NCBI GenBank assembly: GCA_023663025.1
Contig: JAMPIC010000001.1
Location: 184,979-248,978, forward strand
Length of the DNA: 64,000 nucleotides
Reading direction: 5' to 3'
DNA from: Prevotella sp.
Lineage (GTDB): Bacteria > Bacillota > Clostridia > Oscillospirales > Ruminococcaceae
Notes under the pieces: generated by a model
What the model saw: only the letters and a program-made list of their open reading frames with translations
What the model was told of the DNA's origin: nothing
The model's database searches: none
Part shown: positions 26,596-34,913 of the stretch, piece after piece
How positions within the stretch are numbered: the stretch's first letter is position 1
Layout of the letters: the number at the start of each line of letters is the position of its first letter
Translations under genes and position numbers: made by a program

Positions 26596-27570
26596 ATGGC
26601 TCAAAGAAAAAGGTCTCCGTCAAGGACGAAAGCGCAGGCTTCTGGAACGTCCCCCGTACTGATTTTTCTGCTGATACTTATGGCGGCGGCGTTCTGTTAC
26701 GGCTCATATCTGGAATTCGGCGGCGCGGAAGTCCCCGAAGCCGCGGTGAACAGCTTTATTTCCAAGGACGCAGACCTTGAAATACACTATATAGACGTGG
26801 GACAGGGTGACTGCTCCCTTATCAAGTGGGAGGGCGCGGCTGTGCTTATCGACTGCGGTGAAAGGGAAAACGCCGGTAAGGTTCTCGGTTACCTTGAAGA
26901 GCAGGGCGTTGAAAAGCTTGATATCATCATCGCCACCCACCCCCACTCCGACCACATAGGCGCATTGGGCGACGTTATTTCGGGCATTGACGCCGAGCGG
27001 GTCATCGCTCCGAAAGTGTCGTCGGATATGACCCCCACCACCAAAACCTACGAAAGATTTCTTAACGCTCTGCGGGACAAGGCTATGAAGCTTACGGCGG
27101 CAAAGCCGGGAACGGTCTACACTCTTGCGGGACGGACTTCCCGGTCGGCGGACAAGCAGCCGCCCAAGCTTGAAATTCTCGCTCCCGTCGACGATTACGA
27201 CGATCTGAACGATTACTCCGTCGTCGTCCGCCTGACATACGGGAATACCGCCTACCTTTTCACGGGAGACGCGGAAAGCAGGGCGGAAAAGGACATACTG
27301 GCTTCGGGCGCGGAGGTCGGCGCGGACGTGCTTAAAGTGGGACACCACGGCAGCAGCACTTCCACGGGCGAGAAGTTTCTTGAAGCGGTTTCTCCCGATG
27401 TATGCGTTATCCAATGCGGCGCTGGGAACAGCTACGGACACCCTCACGCCGAGATACTTGAGCGTATCGCAGCGATCGGCGCAAAGTATTTCAGAAACGA
27501 TATAAACGGCACAGTAAAAGTTTATTCCGACGGAGAGCAGATATTCGTCATACCCGAAAAGGAGCAGTAA
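26596..27570 (+). CDS. ComEC/Rec2-related metallo-beta-lactamase-fold hydrolase, membrane-anchored
   Basis: 324 aa: basic N-terminus, one transmembrane helix at about residues 19-37, then a metallo-beta-lactamase domain like the C-terminal domain of ComEC. It shows the strand IHYIDVGQGDCSLI, the metal motif THPHSDHIG, LFTGDAESRAE and VGHHGSS. This stand-alone, membrane-anchored form is common in Firmicutes next to a DUF3006 gene, as here. The likely substrate is a nucleic acid or phosphodiester, outside the membrane, but this is not shown. Confidence 0.88.
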   Translation: MAQRKRSPSRTKAQASGTSPVLIFLLILMAAAFCYGSYLEFGGAEVPEAAVNSFISKDADLEIHYIDVGQGDCSLIKWEGAAVLIDCGERENAGKVLGYLEEQGVEKLDIIIATHPHSDHIGALGDVISGIDAERVIAPKVSSDMTPTTKTYERFLNALRDKAMKLTAAKPGTVYTLAGRTSRSADKQPPKLEILAPVDDYDDLNDYSVVVRLTYGNTAYLFTGDAESRAEKDILASGAEVGADVLKVGHHGSSTSTGEKFLEAVSPDVCVIQCGAGNSYGHPHAEILERIAAIGAKYFRNDINGTVKVYSDGEQIFVIPEKEQ

Positions 27571-27572
27571 GT

Positions 27573-27779
27573 ATGCTGATTATAGACCGTATAGAGGACG
27601 GTATCGCCGTCGTTGAAACCGAGGACGGACGTATGGAAGTTCCCCGCTCCGAGCTTGCCCCGGACATTAAGGAGGGGGACGTTGTGGAGCTTGCTGACGG
27701 AATATATGTAAAAAATCAAGACGAAACGGATATGCGAAGAAAAAAAATCATAGAGCTGCAGAACAGTTTGTGGGAGTGA
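27573..27779 (+). CDS. DUF3006 small protein
   Basis: 68 aa, starting MLIIDRIEDGIAVVETEDG, a beta-rich DUF3006 domain with the EVPRSELAPDIKEGDVV turn. It starts 2 bp after the ComEC-like gene. DUF3006 genes recur beside such hydrolases, so it is probably an accessory or regulatory partner (inference). Confidence 0.85.
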   Translation: MLIIDRIEDGIAVVETEDGRMEVPRSELAPDIKEGDVVELADGIYVKNQDETDMRRKKIIELQNSLWE

Positions 27780-27830
27780 ATTCTATCCTCTAACCTCTAA
27801 TCTCTAATTTCTGAAAAAGGAGCAATTTCA

Positions 27831-28733
27831 ATGGCTGAACCAAACGCAAATCTTTTCGGCAAACTGAGGGAAATAACGCCGTCCCTTTCAAAGGGACACA
27901 GAAAGATCGCCGAGTACATCACCGAGTGTTACGACAAAGCCGCCTTTATGACCGCCTCTAAGCTGGGCAAGATCGTCGGCGTAAGCGAATCCACGGTGGT
28001 GCGCTTCGCCACGGAGCTGGGCTTCGAGGGCTATCCCGAGCTTCAGCGGGCGTTAAAGGAGTACGCCAACAACAAGCTGACCACGGCGCAGCGGGTCAAC
28101 GTGATGAACGACCGTCTGGGCGGAGGCGACGTGTACGAGCGCGTCCTCAACATGGACATCGACAAGATACGCAAGACCCTTGAGGAGGGCGACCGCGACG
28201 AATTCTACCGCACTGTGGATACCCTTTGCCAGGCGAAAAACATCTACATTATCGGTGCGCGTTCGGCGGCGGTGCTGGCGAGATTTCTGTCGTTCTATTT
28301 CAATATGATGTTCGACAATGTGAAGCTGGTGCACACCACGTCCACAAGCGAAATGTTCGAGCAGATACTCAACATCGGCGAGGGGGACATTATGATAGGC
28401 ATTAGCTTTCCCCGCTACTCCAAGCACACGGTAAAGGCGTTCCGATACGCTTCGGAGCGCGGCGCGAAGGTCGTCGCCATAACCGACTGCAAGGCTTCCC
28501 CGCTTGCCGCCTGCGCGGACAATATCCTGCTTGCCCGCAGCGATATGGTATCCTTTGCGGACTCCCTCGTCGCACCGATGAGCGTGATAAACGCCCTTAT
28601 CGTGGCGGTTGGTATGCGCAAAAGCGACTATGTTGTAAAGAATTACGAGCGTCTGGAAAAAATTTACGACGAATATGAAGTTTATGAAAATTCCGACGAC
28701 CAAGACTACAATTACAAAAAGGAAAACACATGA
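27831..28733 (+). CDS. MurR/RpiR family transcriptional regulator
   Basis: 300 aa. An N-terminal RpiR helix-turn-helix covers residues 10-85 (LSKGHRKIAEYITECYDKAA, VGVSESTVVRFATELGFEGY) and a SIS sugar-phosphate-binding domain covers about 120-260 (IYIIGARSAAVLARFLSFYF, DIMIGISFPRYSKHTVKAF). The family senses phosphosugars. It overlaps the downstream flavoprotein gene by 4 bp (ATGA), so the two are co-translated. No sugar genes are nearby, leaving its regulon unknown. Confidence 0.9.
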   Translation: MAEPNANLFGKLREITPSLSKGHRKIAEYITECYDKAAFMTASKLGKIVGVSESTVVRFATELGFEGYPELQRALKEYANNKLTTAQRVNVMNDRLGGGDVYERVLNMDIDKIRKTLEEGDRDEFYRTVDTLCQAKNIYIIGARSAAVLARFLSFYFNMMFDNVKLVHTTSTSEMFEQILNIGEGDIMIGISFPRYSKHTVKAFRYASERGAKVVAITDCKASPLAACADNILLARSDMVSFADSLVAPMSVINALIVAVGMRKSDYVVKNYERLEKIYDEYEVYENSDDQDYNYKKENT

Positions 28734-29959
28734 AAAATTACGATTGTATAATTGTGGGCGGCGGCGCGGCGGGACTTATGGCTGCCTGCACCGCAGCGAA
28801 ACGCGGAAAAAAAGTCCTGCTTTTCGAGCGGAACGACCGCGTTGGAAGAAAGCTTGCTATCACGGGCAAGGGCAGGTGCAACGTCACCAACAACTGTACG
28901 GACGAGGAATTTTTTTCCAATATACCCGTGGGCGGTAAGTTTTTGTACTCGGCGTACAGCAATTTCAACTGCCGCGACTGTATGGACTTTTTTGAAAGTC
29001 TCGGCGTACCCCTCAAAACCGAGCGGGGGAACAGGGTTTTTCCCGTCAGCGACAGGGCAGGAGATATTGTTTCCGCCCTTGAAAACGCCTGTACGGAAAA
29101 CGGCGTAACCGTCGTACACAAGCGGGTTTCGGAAGTCCTTGCGGAGGACGGTGTTATTCTTGGCGTGCGCTGCGGCGAGACGGTCTATAACGCGGTTTCT
29201 GTCCTGATAGCCACGGGGGGAAAGTCCTACCCCGTGACGGGTTCCGACGGGGACGGGTACAAATTCGCGGCTGCTTTGGGGCACACGGTCACGCCCTTGA
29301 AACCGTCCCTTGTACCCCTTGTCAGCGAGGAGGAGTACTGCTCCGAAATGACGGGACTGTCCCTGAAAAACGTGACTGTAACGGTTATTGACGTCAAAAA
29401 AAACAAACCGATTTTCAAGGAGCAGGGGGAAATGCTTTTCACCCACTTCGGCGCGTCGGGGCCGTTAATTTTAAGCGCGTCCAGCCATATTCGGGATATG
29501 GAGCGGGGGCGTTACAAAATCCTCATAGATATGAAGCCCGCCCTCGACGGGCAGGCTCTTGACAGGCGCATACAGCGTGATTTTTCCGAGAACCCCAACC
29601 GCATTTTCGGGAACTCCCTTTCCAAACTTCTGCCGTCGAAAATGATACCCGTGACGGTGCGGCTGTCGGGAATTTCTGCGGACAAGCAGGTAAATTCCGT
29701 CACCAAGCAGGAGCGGGCAAGCCTTGTGAAACTGCTGAAAAATTTCCCCGTAACAGTGCGGGATTTCCGTCCGCTGAGCGAGGCGATAATCACAAGCGGC
29801 GGCGTAAAGCTCTCCGAGGTGAACCCCAAAACTATGGAATCCAAGCTGGTGCAGGGACTTTTTTTCGCTGGGGAAATTCTCGACATCGACGCGTACACCG
29901 GGGGATTTAATTTGCAGATTGCGTTCAGCACGGCGGTTTCCGCAGGGAACAGTATATAG
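28730..29959 (+). CDS. HI0933-family (YhiN-like) FAD-dependent oxidoreductase
   Basis: 409 aa. The N-terminal dinucleotide motif is IIVGGGAAGLMAACTAAKRG. It is followed by the family signature GRKLAITGKGRCNVTNNC, the substrate-domain motif LFTHFGASGPLIL, and the C-terminal FAD closure GLFFAGEILDIDAYTGGFNLQ. This is the HI0933/YhiN (BaiN-like) flavoprotein family; substrate unknown. The start overlaps the end of the RpiR gene by 4 bases. Confidence 0.93.
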   Translation: MKNYDCIIVGGGAAGLMAACTAAKRGKKVLLFERNDRVGRKLAITGKGRCNVTNNCTDEEFFSNIPVGGKFLYSAYSNFNCRDCMDFFESLGVPLKTERGNRVFPVSDRAGDIVSALENACTENGVTVVHKRVSEVLAEDGVILGVRCGETVYNAVSVLIATGGKSYPVTGSDGDGYKFAAALGHTVTPLKPSLVPLVSEEEYCSEMTGLSLKNVTVTVIDVKKNKPIFKEQGEMLFTHFGASGPLILSASSHIRDMERGRYKILIDMKPALDGQALDRRIQRDFSENPNRIFGNSLSKLLPSKMIPVTVRLSGISADKQVNSVTKQERASLVKLLKNFPVTVRDFRPLSEAIITSGGVKLSEVNPKTMESKLVQGLFFAGEILDIDAYTGGFNLQIAFSTAVSAGNSI

Positions 29960-30002
29960 TGTACAGTGTAAAGTTGATAGTTGAGGTTTGCAAAATAAAA
30001 GG

Positions 30003-30025
30003 GGATACGGGGTTATTCCGTATCC
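30003..30025 (-). terminator. Terminator of the small antitoxin-like gene
   Basis: Stem GGATACGG (30003-30010) / CCGTATCC (30018-30025) with a 7-nt loop. On the minus strand it is followed by CCTTTTATTTT. It sits 22 bp after the stop of the gene at 30048-30188. Confidence 0.65.
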
Positions 30026-30047
30026 TCGAAAAAATTACATTTATTTG

Positions 30048-30188
30048 TTATGCCAAACCAAGTTCCTTTTCAACCTCTTCCCGCGTAAGCCAACCCTGTT
30101 TTTGGACGGATTTTTCCGCTTTTTCAAGCTCTTCCGCAAGTTTAAGAACTGCGGTTTCTTTATCCGAAACAGGCTTGATATTCGGCAT
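30048..30188 (-). CDS. 46-aa Phd/YefM-antitoxin-like mini-protein (internally deleted?)
   Basis: Minus-strand ORF of 46 codons with a strong ribosome site (GGAGGTG, 7 nt before ATG). The N-terminus MPNIKPVSD is the usual start of Clostridial Phd/YefM antitoxins, and the C-terminal KLAEELEKAEKSVQKQGWLT...LG resembles their toxin-binding tail. The middle part, about 35-40 residues of the DNA-binding domain seen in full-length relatives (from memory), is absent while the frame is kept. No toxin gene lies next to it. It may be a deletion remnant that is still translated, or a minimal antitoxin. Confidence 0.6.
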   Translation of the reverse strand: MPNIKPVSDKETAVLKLAEELEKAEKSVQKQGWLTREEVEKELGLA

Positions 30189-30266
30189 AGTAACACCTCC
30201 GTAATTTTATTGCCGATATTATTGCAGCACAATTTTACGAAAAAATCAACAGCAAATAAATGCATT

Positions 30267-30295
30267 TTGACAATATTTTTTATATGTGGTATACT
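30267..30295 (+). promoter_or_regulatory. Sigma-A promoter of cmk-plsC-ispH
   Basis: TTGACA (30267-30272), 17-bp spacer, TATACT (30290-30295), 28 bp before the cmk start. Confidence 0.85.
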
Positions 30296-30323
30296 GTTAT
30301 AAATTAAAGCCGGAGGTAATCAT

Positions 30324-31007
30324 ATGTCAAAAACAGTAAACATAGCAATTGACGGTCCTGCGGGGGCGGGAAAAAGCACTATCGCCCGCGCCGCGGCAAA
30401 GCATTTCGGGTTTATTTATGTCGACACGGGGGCTTTGTACCGCGCGGTGGCGTACTTTATGCTTTCACACTGCATTGATGTGAACAATGAAAGCAAGGTC
30501 GGCGGGTATTTGTGCGATGTTGTTCCCGAGCTGAAATACATAGACGGCGAACAGCGGGTTTTTCTGAACGGCGCGGACGTTTCCGACAAAATCCGCACTC
30601 CCGAGGTTTCTATGGGCGCTTCGGCGGTATCGGCTATGCCAAAGGTGCGGGAGTTTCTGTTTGATTTGCAGAAAAAAATCGCCGCCGGCAACAACGTGGT
30701 TATGGACGGCAGGGACATCGGCACGGTGGTTCTGCCCGACGCGGACGTGAAAATTTTCCTCACCGCCTCCCCCGAGGAGCGGGCAAGGCGGCGGCACAGG
30801 GAGCTTACGGAAAAAGGCGGAAATGTGACCTTTGAGGAAGTTCTCGCGGACGTAAACAAGCGGGATTACAACGATACTCACCGGGATATTGCGCCGCTGA
30901 AACAGGCGAAGGACGCGGTTTTGTGCGATACAACGGACGTGGATTTGCAGGGTGCGATAGATATGCTGGTAAATATTATCGGTGAAAAACTGTCGGAAAA
31001 ATCTTAA
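30324..31007 (+). CDS. cmk: Cytidylate kinase
   Basis: 227 aa. P-loop IAIDGPAGAGKSTIARAAAK at residues 7-26, VDTGALYRAVAYF, MDGRDIGTVVLPDADVKIFL and the R-rich lid segment RARRRHRELTEKG; the length is normal. It phosphorylates CMP/dCMP with ATP. AGGAGG-type site GGAGG 7 nt upstream. First gene of an operon with plsC and ispH-S1, an order conserved in Clostridia. Confidence 0.96.
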   Translation: MSKTVNIAIDGPAGAGKSTIARAAAKHFGFIYVDTGALYRAVAYFMLSHCIDVNNESKVGGYLCDVVPELKYIDGEQRVFLNGADVSDKIRTPEVSMGASAVSAMPKVREFLFDLQKKIAAGNNVVMDGRDIGTVVLPDADVKIFLTASPEERARRRHRELTEKGGNVTFEEVLADVNKRDYNDTHRDIAPLKQAKDAVLCDTTDVDLQGAIDMLVNIIGEKLSEKS

Positions 31008-31069
31008 CGAACTTCTGTAGACGGGGCTTGCTCCCGCTCGACGAATTGTTAATTAATTTGGAGGAAATT

Positions 31070-31693
31070 ATGAACGCATTTGTACGGTACGTCACCATGG
31101 GCGTATACAAGCTCTTTTACAATTTTCACATCGAGGGGACGGAAAATATCCCGCAGGACAGGGCGCTGGTTCTGGCTTCAAACCACCGCAGCTACGCCGA
31201 CCCCGTTATCCTCACTATGCCTATGAAAAAGCCCGTCACCTATATGGCGAAAGAAGAGCTTTTCAAAAACAAGCTGTTCGGCTGGTTTATCACCAAGCTG
31301 GGGGCGTTCCCCGTAAAGCGGGGCGGGGGCGATATGCAGGTCATCGACGACTCGGTGGCGATACTGCGGTCGGGCAGACACCTTGTCATTTTCCCCGAGG
31401 GCACCCGCTCCAAGGACGGCAAGGTGGGCAAGGGCAAGACCGGCGTGGCTCTCATCGCGGCGAAATCCGGGGCGGACGTTCTCCCCTGCGGAATTGTTTT
31501 CGAGGGGGAAAAGCTCCATTTCCGCTCAAAGCTGACTTTGCGCTTTGGCAAGGTGATACCCGCCGCCGAAATCGCGGTTGAGGACGCGTCTCCCAAGGCG
31601 CTGAAAGAGGTCAAGAAACGCATTATGGGAGCTATCACCGAGCTTGTGGAGGGCGGCGCGGACAGGGAGGAGCTTCCCGAAAATGAAGGTTGA
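31070..31693 (+). CDS. plsC: 1-acyl-sn-glycerol-3-phosphate acyltransferase
   Basis: 207 aa from the ATG at 31070 (GGAGG 5 nt upstream; the longer in-frame start at 31028 has no ribosome site). Acyltransferase motifs: NHRSYADP (NHx4D catalytic pair) near residue 38, GAFPVKRGGGD, and FPEGTRSKDG. Makes phosphatidic acid at the membrane. The 3' end overlaps the ispH start by 11 bp. Confidence 0.93.
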   Translation: MNAFVRYVTMGVYKLFYNFHIEGTENIPQDRALVLASNHRSYADPVILTMPMKKPVTYMAKEELFKNKLFGWFITKLGAFPVKRGGGDMQVIDDSVAILRSGRHLVIFPEGTRSKDGKVGKGKTGVALIAAKSGADVLPCGIVFEGEKLHFRSKLTLRFGKVIPAAEIAVEDASPKALKEVKKRIMGAITELVEGGADREELPENEG

Positions 31694-33674
31694 GATAAGG
31701 GTCGCGGAAAACGCGGGTTTTTGTTTCGGTGTTGACAGAGCGGTAAAAATCGTGTATAATATACTGGACGAGGGCGGAAAAGCCGTTACATACGGGGAGC
31801 TTATCCATAACCGGGACGTTACGGAGGAGCTTGCCGCAAGAGGCGTGCGCATTGTAAATTCTCCCGGGGAGCTTGCCGCGCTGACGGACGAGACCGTGGT
31901 AATACGCTCCCACGGGGCGGAGAGGGAAATATTCCGCCTGCTGGAAGAAAAAGGCATAAAATACCGGGACGGCACCTGTCCGTTCGTAAGACGTATACAA
32001 AAAATTGCGGAGGAAAAATCCGCGGCGGGATACGATATTATTATTATGGGCGACGAGAACCATCCCGAGGTGCGCGGAATAGCTTCTTATTGTCACAATG
32101 CACCAAAAATCCTGAAGAATGATACCCTCCTTTATAGCTATTTAAAAAAATTTTATAAAAATTCTGAAAAAAAGGTTGCAATTGCGGCGCAAACAACGTA
32201 TAATATAAGTATATGGGATAAGTGTACCCGAACGGCGGCGGAGTTCCCCAATGCCGAGACAGTCAATACGATATGCAGCGCCACAGCCGACAGGCAGGAG
32301 GCTGCCGCCCGTTTGGCAAGGACAGCCGACCTTATGGTCGTCGTCGGGGGAAAGCACAGCTCCAACACGGTAAAGCTCGCGGAGATCTGCGGGCTGTACT
32401 GCAAAGCCTGCGTTCACGCGGAAAACGCGGGCGAATTGGATTTCCGCCGTATCGGCGGTCTTATCAAAAATAACGCGGGCGAAAAATTTATCGTCGGCGT
32501 TACTGCCGGCGCGTCCGCTCCGGCATATATAATCAAGGAGGTTACAAACCAGATGAGTGAAAAATTGCAGAATATGGAAGAGGACTTTAACTTTGAGGAG
32601 GCTCTGGACGCGTCCTTCAAAAAAATATATACCGGTCAGAGGGTGAAAGGCTACATAACTGCCGTGAACGACGCGGAAGCTATTGTAGATGTGGGAACTA
32701 AGCACACAGGCTATGTTTCGCTTGACGAGCTTACCAATGATACTTCCCTTAAACCCGCCGACGTGGTAAAGCCCGGCGACGAGGTGGAGCTTATCGTTAT
32801 CAAGGTTAACGACGCCGAGGGTATTGTTACTCTTTCCAAGAAAAAAGTGGACGCTATGATCGGCTTTGACAAGATCGTCAAGGCTAAGGAAAACGACGAA
32901 GTCCTTGAGGGCACTGTTTCAAGCGTCGTAAAGGGCGGCGTTATCATCTTCTACGAGGGCACGAGAGTGTTCATTCCCGCTTCGCAGGCAACCGCCCGCA
33001 GAGACGAGAAGCTGGAAAACCTTGTGAAGAAAACCGTAAGATTTAAGATAATCGAAGTAAACGAGCAGAGAGGCAAGGCTGTAGGCTCAATCAGAGTTGT
33101 CCTTGCAGCCGAAAAGGACGCCGCAAAGACTAAGTTCTGGGATACGGTGCAGGTCGGCGACGTTTTCAAGGGCGAGGTAAAGTCTTTGACAAACTACGGC
33201 GCGTTTGTCGATTTGGGCGGCATAGACGGAATGGTACACATCTCCGAGCTTAGCTGGAACAGAATCAAGCACCCCTCCGAGGTGGTTCAGGCGGGCGACG
33301 TTATCGAGGTCTACGTCAAGGATCTTGACAGGGAAGCCGACAGAATATCCCTCGGCTACAAGAAAAACGAGGACAATCCTTGGGTGAAGTTCGACGCGGA
33401 CTACAATGTCGGCGACGTTGTTAAGGCTAAAGTGGTTTCCATTACGCCTTTCGGAGCTTTCGCTCAGATCGTTCCCGGCATTGACGGTCTTATCCACATT
33501 TCCCAGCTTGCGGAAAACAGGGTAACAAACGTCAAGGACGTTCTTTCCGTCGGCGACGAGGTCGAGGCTAAGATCACCGAGATCGACGTTGAGAAAAAGA
33601 GGATCAGCATTTCTATCCGCGCTCTCATCGAGGAACGCGGCGGAGCGGCTGAAACGGACGAGGCTGCCGAATAA
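31683..33674 (+). CDS. ispH: IspH fused to ribosomal protein S1 domains
   Basis: 663 aa from the ATG at 31683. Residues 1 to about 285 are 4-hydroxy-3-methylbut-2-enyl diphosphate reductase: cluster cysteines in AGFCFGVDRA, DGTCPFV and TICSATADRQ, plus the substrate motif TAGASAPAY. It catalyses the last step of the MEP isoprenoid pathway. Residues about 310-650 hold four S1 RNA-binding domains (GQRVKGYITAVND, LEGTVSSVVKGG, VFKGEVKSLTNYGAFVDLGG, VVKAKVVSITPFGAF). This bifunctional fusion is known in Clostridia. The tail is Glu/Ala-rich. A long upstream extension of the frame inside plsC is not used. Confidence 0.96.
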   Translation: MKVEIRVAENAGFCFGVDRAVKIVYNILDEGGKAVTYGELIHNRDVTEELAARGVRIVNSPGELAALTDETVVIRSHGAEREIFRLLEEKGIKYRDGTCPFVRRIQKIAEEKSAAGYDIIIMGDENHPEVRGIASYCHNAPKILKNDTLLYSYLKKFYKNSEKKVAIAAQTTYNISIWDKCTRTAAEFPNAETVNTICSATADRQEAAARLARTADLMVVVGGKHSSNTVKLAEICGLYCKACVHAENAGELDFRRIGGLIKNNAGEKFIVGVTAGASAPAYIIKEVTNQMSEKLQNMEEDFNFEEALDASFKKIYTGQRVKGYITAVNDAEAIVDVGTKHTGYVSLDELTNDTSLKPADVVKPGDEVELIVIKVNDAEGIVTLSKKKVDAMIGFDKIVKAKENDEVLEGTVSSVVKGGVIIFYEGTRVFIPASQATARRDEKLENLVKKTVRFKIIEVNEQRGKAVGSIRVVLAAEKDAAKTKFWDTVQVGDVFKGEVKSLTNYGAFVDLGGIDGMVHISELSWNRIKHPSEVVQAGDVIEVYVKDLDREADRISLGYKKNEDNPWVKFDADYNVGDVVKAKVVSITPFGAFAQIVPGIDGLIHISQLAENRVTNVKDVLSVGDEVEAKITEIDVEKKRISISIRALIEERGGAAETDEAAE

Positions 33675-33691
33675 TCTGCGGATAAATAAAA

Positions 33692-33718
33692 AATCCCCCG
33701 AATTTTCGGGGGATTTTT
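33692..33718 (+). terminator. Terminator of the cmk-plsC-ispH operon
   Basis: 10-bp stem AATCCCCCGA (33692-33701) / TCGGGGGATT (33706-33715) with four-base loop and T-run. Confidence 0.9.
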
Positions 33719-33733
33719 GCATATAGTATCTCT

Positions 33734-34675
33734 ATGGAAAAAGAGATCATCAAAACAAAGCTTGTAATAATCGGCGCGGGTCCCGCGGGGATAACGGCTT
33801 CCATATACGCGGCGAGGGCCGGACTTGCTCCGGTGGTTCTGGAAAAGGGTCTTGTGGGAGGACAGGTATCTCTCAGCAGCATTGTGGAAAATTATCCCGG
33901 CTATGTGACGGTAAGCGGCGCGGAGCTGTCCGCACAGCTTCGAGATCACGCCAAGGCTCTGGGCGTGGAGATAGACGAGTTCGATCCTATCGAGCGGACG
34001 GAGCTTTCCGACGACGAAAAACGGATAATCACCGAAAGCAGGATCTACGAGCCGGCGGCGGTGATAATCGCCACGGGAGCAGTTCCCCGTCCTCTGCTGG
34101 TGAGGAACGAAGCCCGTCTGCGAGGAAAGGGTGTTCACTACTGCGCGCTGTGCGACGCGCCCGCCTACAGGGGAAAAACCGTGGGCGTGGTGGGCGGCGG
34201 CAGCGCGGCTGTGGAGGAGGCTCTGTATCTTTCCAATATCGCGGAAAAGGTGATAATGATCAGGCGGAAAAGCCGTTTCCACGCGGAAAAAGCCATTCTC
34301 GAGCGTGCGGAAAAATCTTCCAATATTGAGATACTGTACAACACAGACCTTATCGACGTGGGCGGCGGGGATTTTATGGAGTACGTCGTCGTCGCCGATA
34401 CGCTTACGCTGAAAGAGCGGAAGGTCCCCATGTCGGCGGTGTTCGCCTATATCGGCAGCGTGCCGAGAACGGAGCTTCTGCGGGGAAGTCTGGAGCTGGA
34501 CAGTATGGGATATATTTCCGCGGACGAGGATATGCAGACGAGCATGAAAGGCGTTTTCGCTGCGGGAGACGTGCGCACAAAGCGGTACCGCCAGATAGTC
34601 ACAGCGGTCTCGGACGGAGCGGTCGCCGCTCTCAGCGCGGAGAGATATATCTCGCAAATTTCGGGAAAGAAGTGA
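33734..34675 (+). CDS. Thioredoxin reductase-like FAD/NAD(P)-dependent oxidoreductase
   Basis: 313 aa. FAD motif IIGAGPAGITASIYAARAG, the redox-active pair CALCDAPAY (CxxC), the NAD(P) motif VGVVGGGSAAVEEALYLS and the C-terminal FAAGDVRTKRYRQIVTAVSDG. All are typical of TrxB/AhpF-type reductases. It overlaps or abuts a glutaredoxin-like gene, so the pair probably forms a reductase-carrier couple, rather than the usual TrxB-thioredoxin pair. Confidence 0.92.
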   Translation: MEKEIIKTKLVIIGAGPAGITASIYAARAGLAPVVLEKGLVGGQVSLSSIVENYPGYVTVSGAELSAQLRDHAKALGVEIDEFDPIERTELSDDEKRIITESRIYEPAAVIIATGAVPRPLLVRNEARLRGKGVHYCALCDAPAYRGKTVGVVGGGSAAVEEALYLSNIAEKVIMIRRKSRFHAEKAILERAEKSSNIEILYNTDLIDVGGGDFMEYVVVADTLTLKERKVPMSAVFAYIGSVPRTELLRGSLELDSMGYISADEDMQTSMKGVFAAGDVRTKRYRQIVTAVSDGAVAALSAERYISQISGKK

Positions 34676-34680
34676 TCGGC

Positions 34681-34908
34681 ATGATAAAGGTTTTTTCATC
34701 GGACAGCTGCGGATACTGCACAAAGCTGAAAGCATACCTTGACAGCAGGCACATCAGCTACGACGTTATCGACGTGGGCGCGTCCCGCGAGAACTACGAC
34801 AAGCTTATCAGCGTTTCGGGACAGACCGGTATCCCCGTTACGGTTTTCGACGGCGGAGAATTGGTTATCGGTTTCGACAAGCCCGAGATAGACAGGCTGC
34901 TTAGCTGA
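34681..34908 (+). CDS. Glutaredoxin-like protein
   Basis: 75 aa from the ATG at 34681 (a GTG at 34672 overlapping the trxB-like stop is also possible). Thioredoxin-fold small protein: IKVFSSDSCGYCTKLKAYLD has the dithiol CGYC, TGIPVT the cis-proline, and GFDKPEIDRLL the C-terminal helix. Most similar in layout to NrdH/glutaredoxin-type carriers reduced by TrxB. Confidence 0.9.
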   Translation: MIKVFSSDSCGYCTKLKAYLDSRHISYDVIDVGASRENYDKLISVSGQTGIPVTVFDGGELVIGFDKPEIDRLLS

Positions 34909-34913
34909 ACCGG

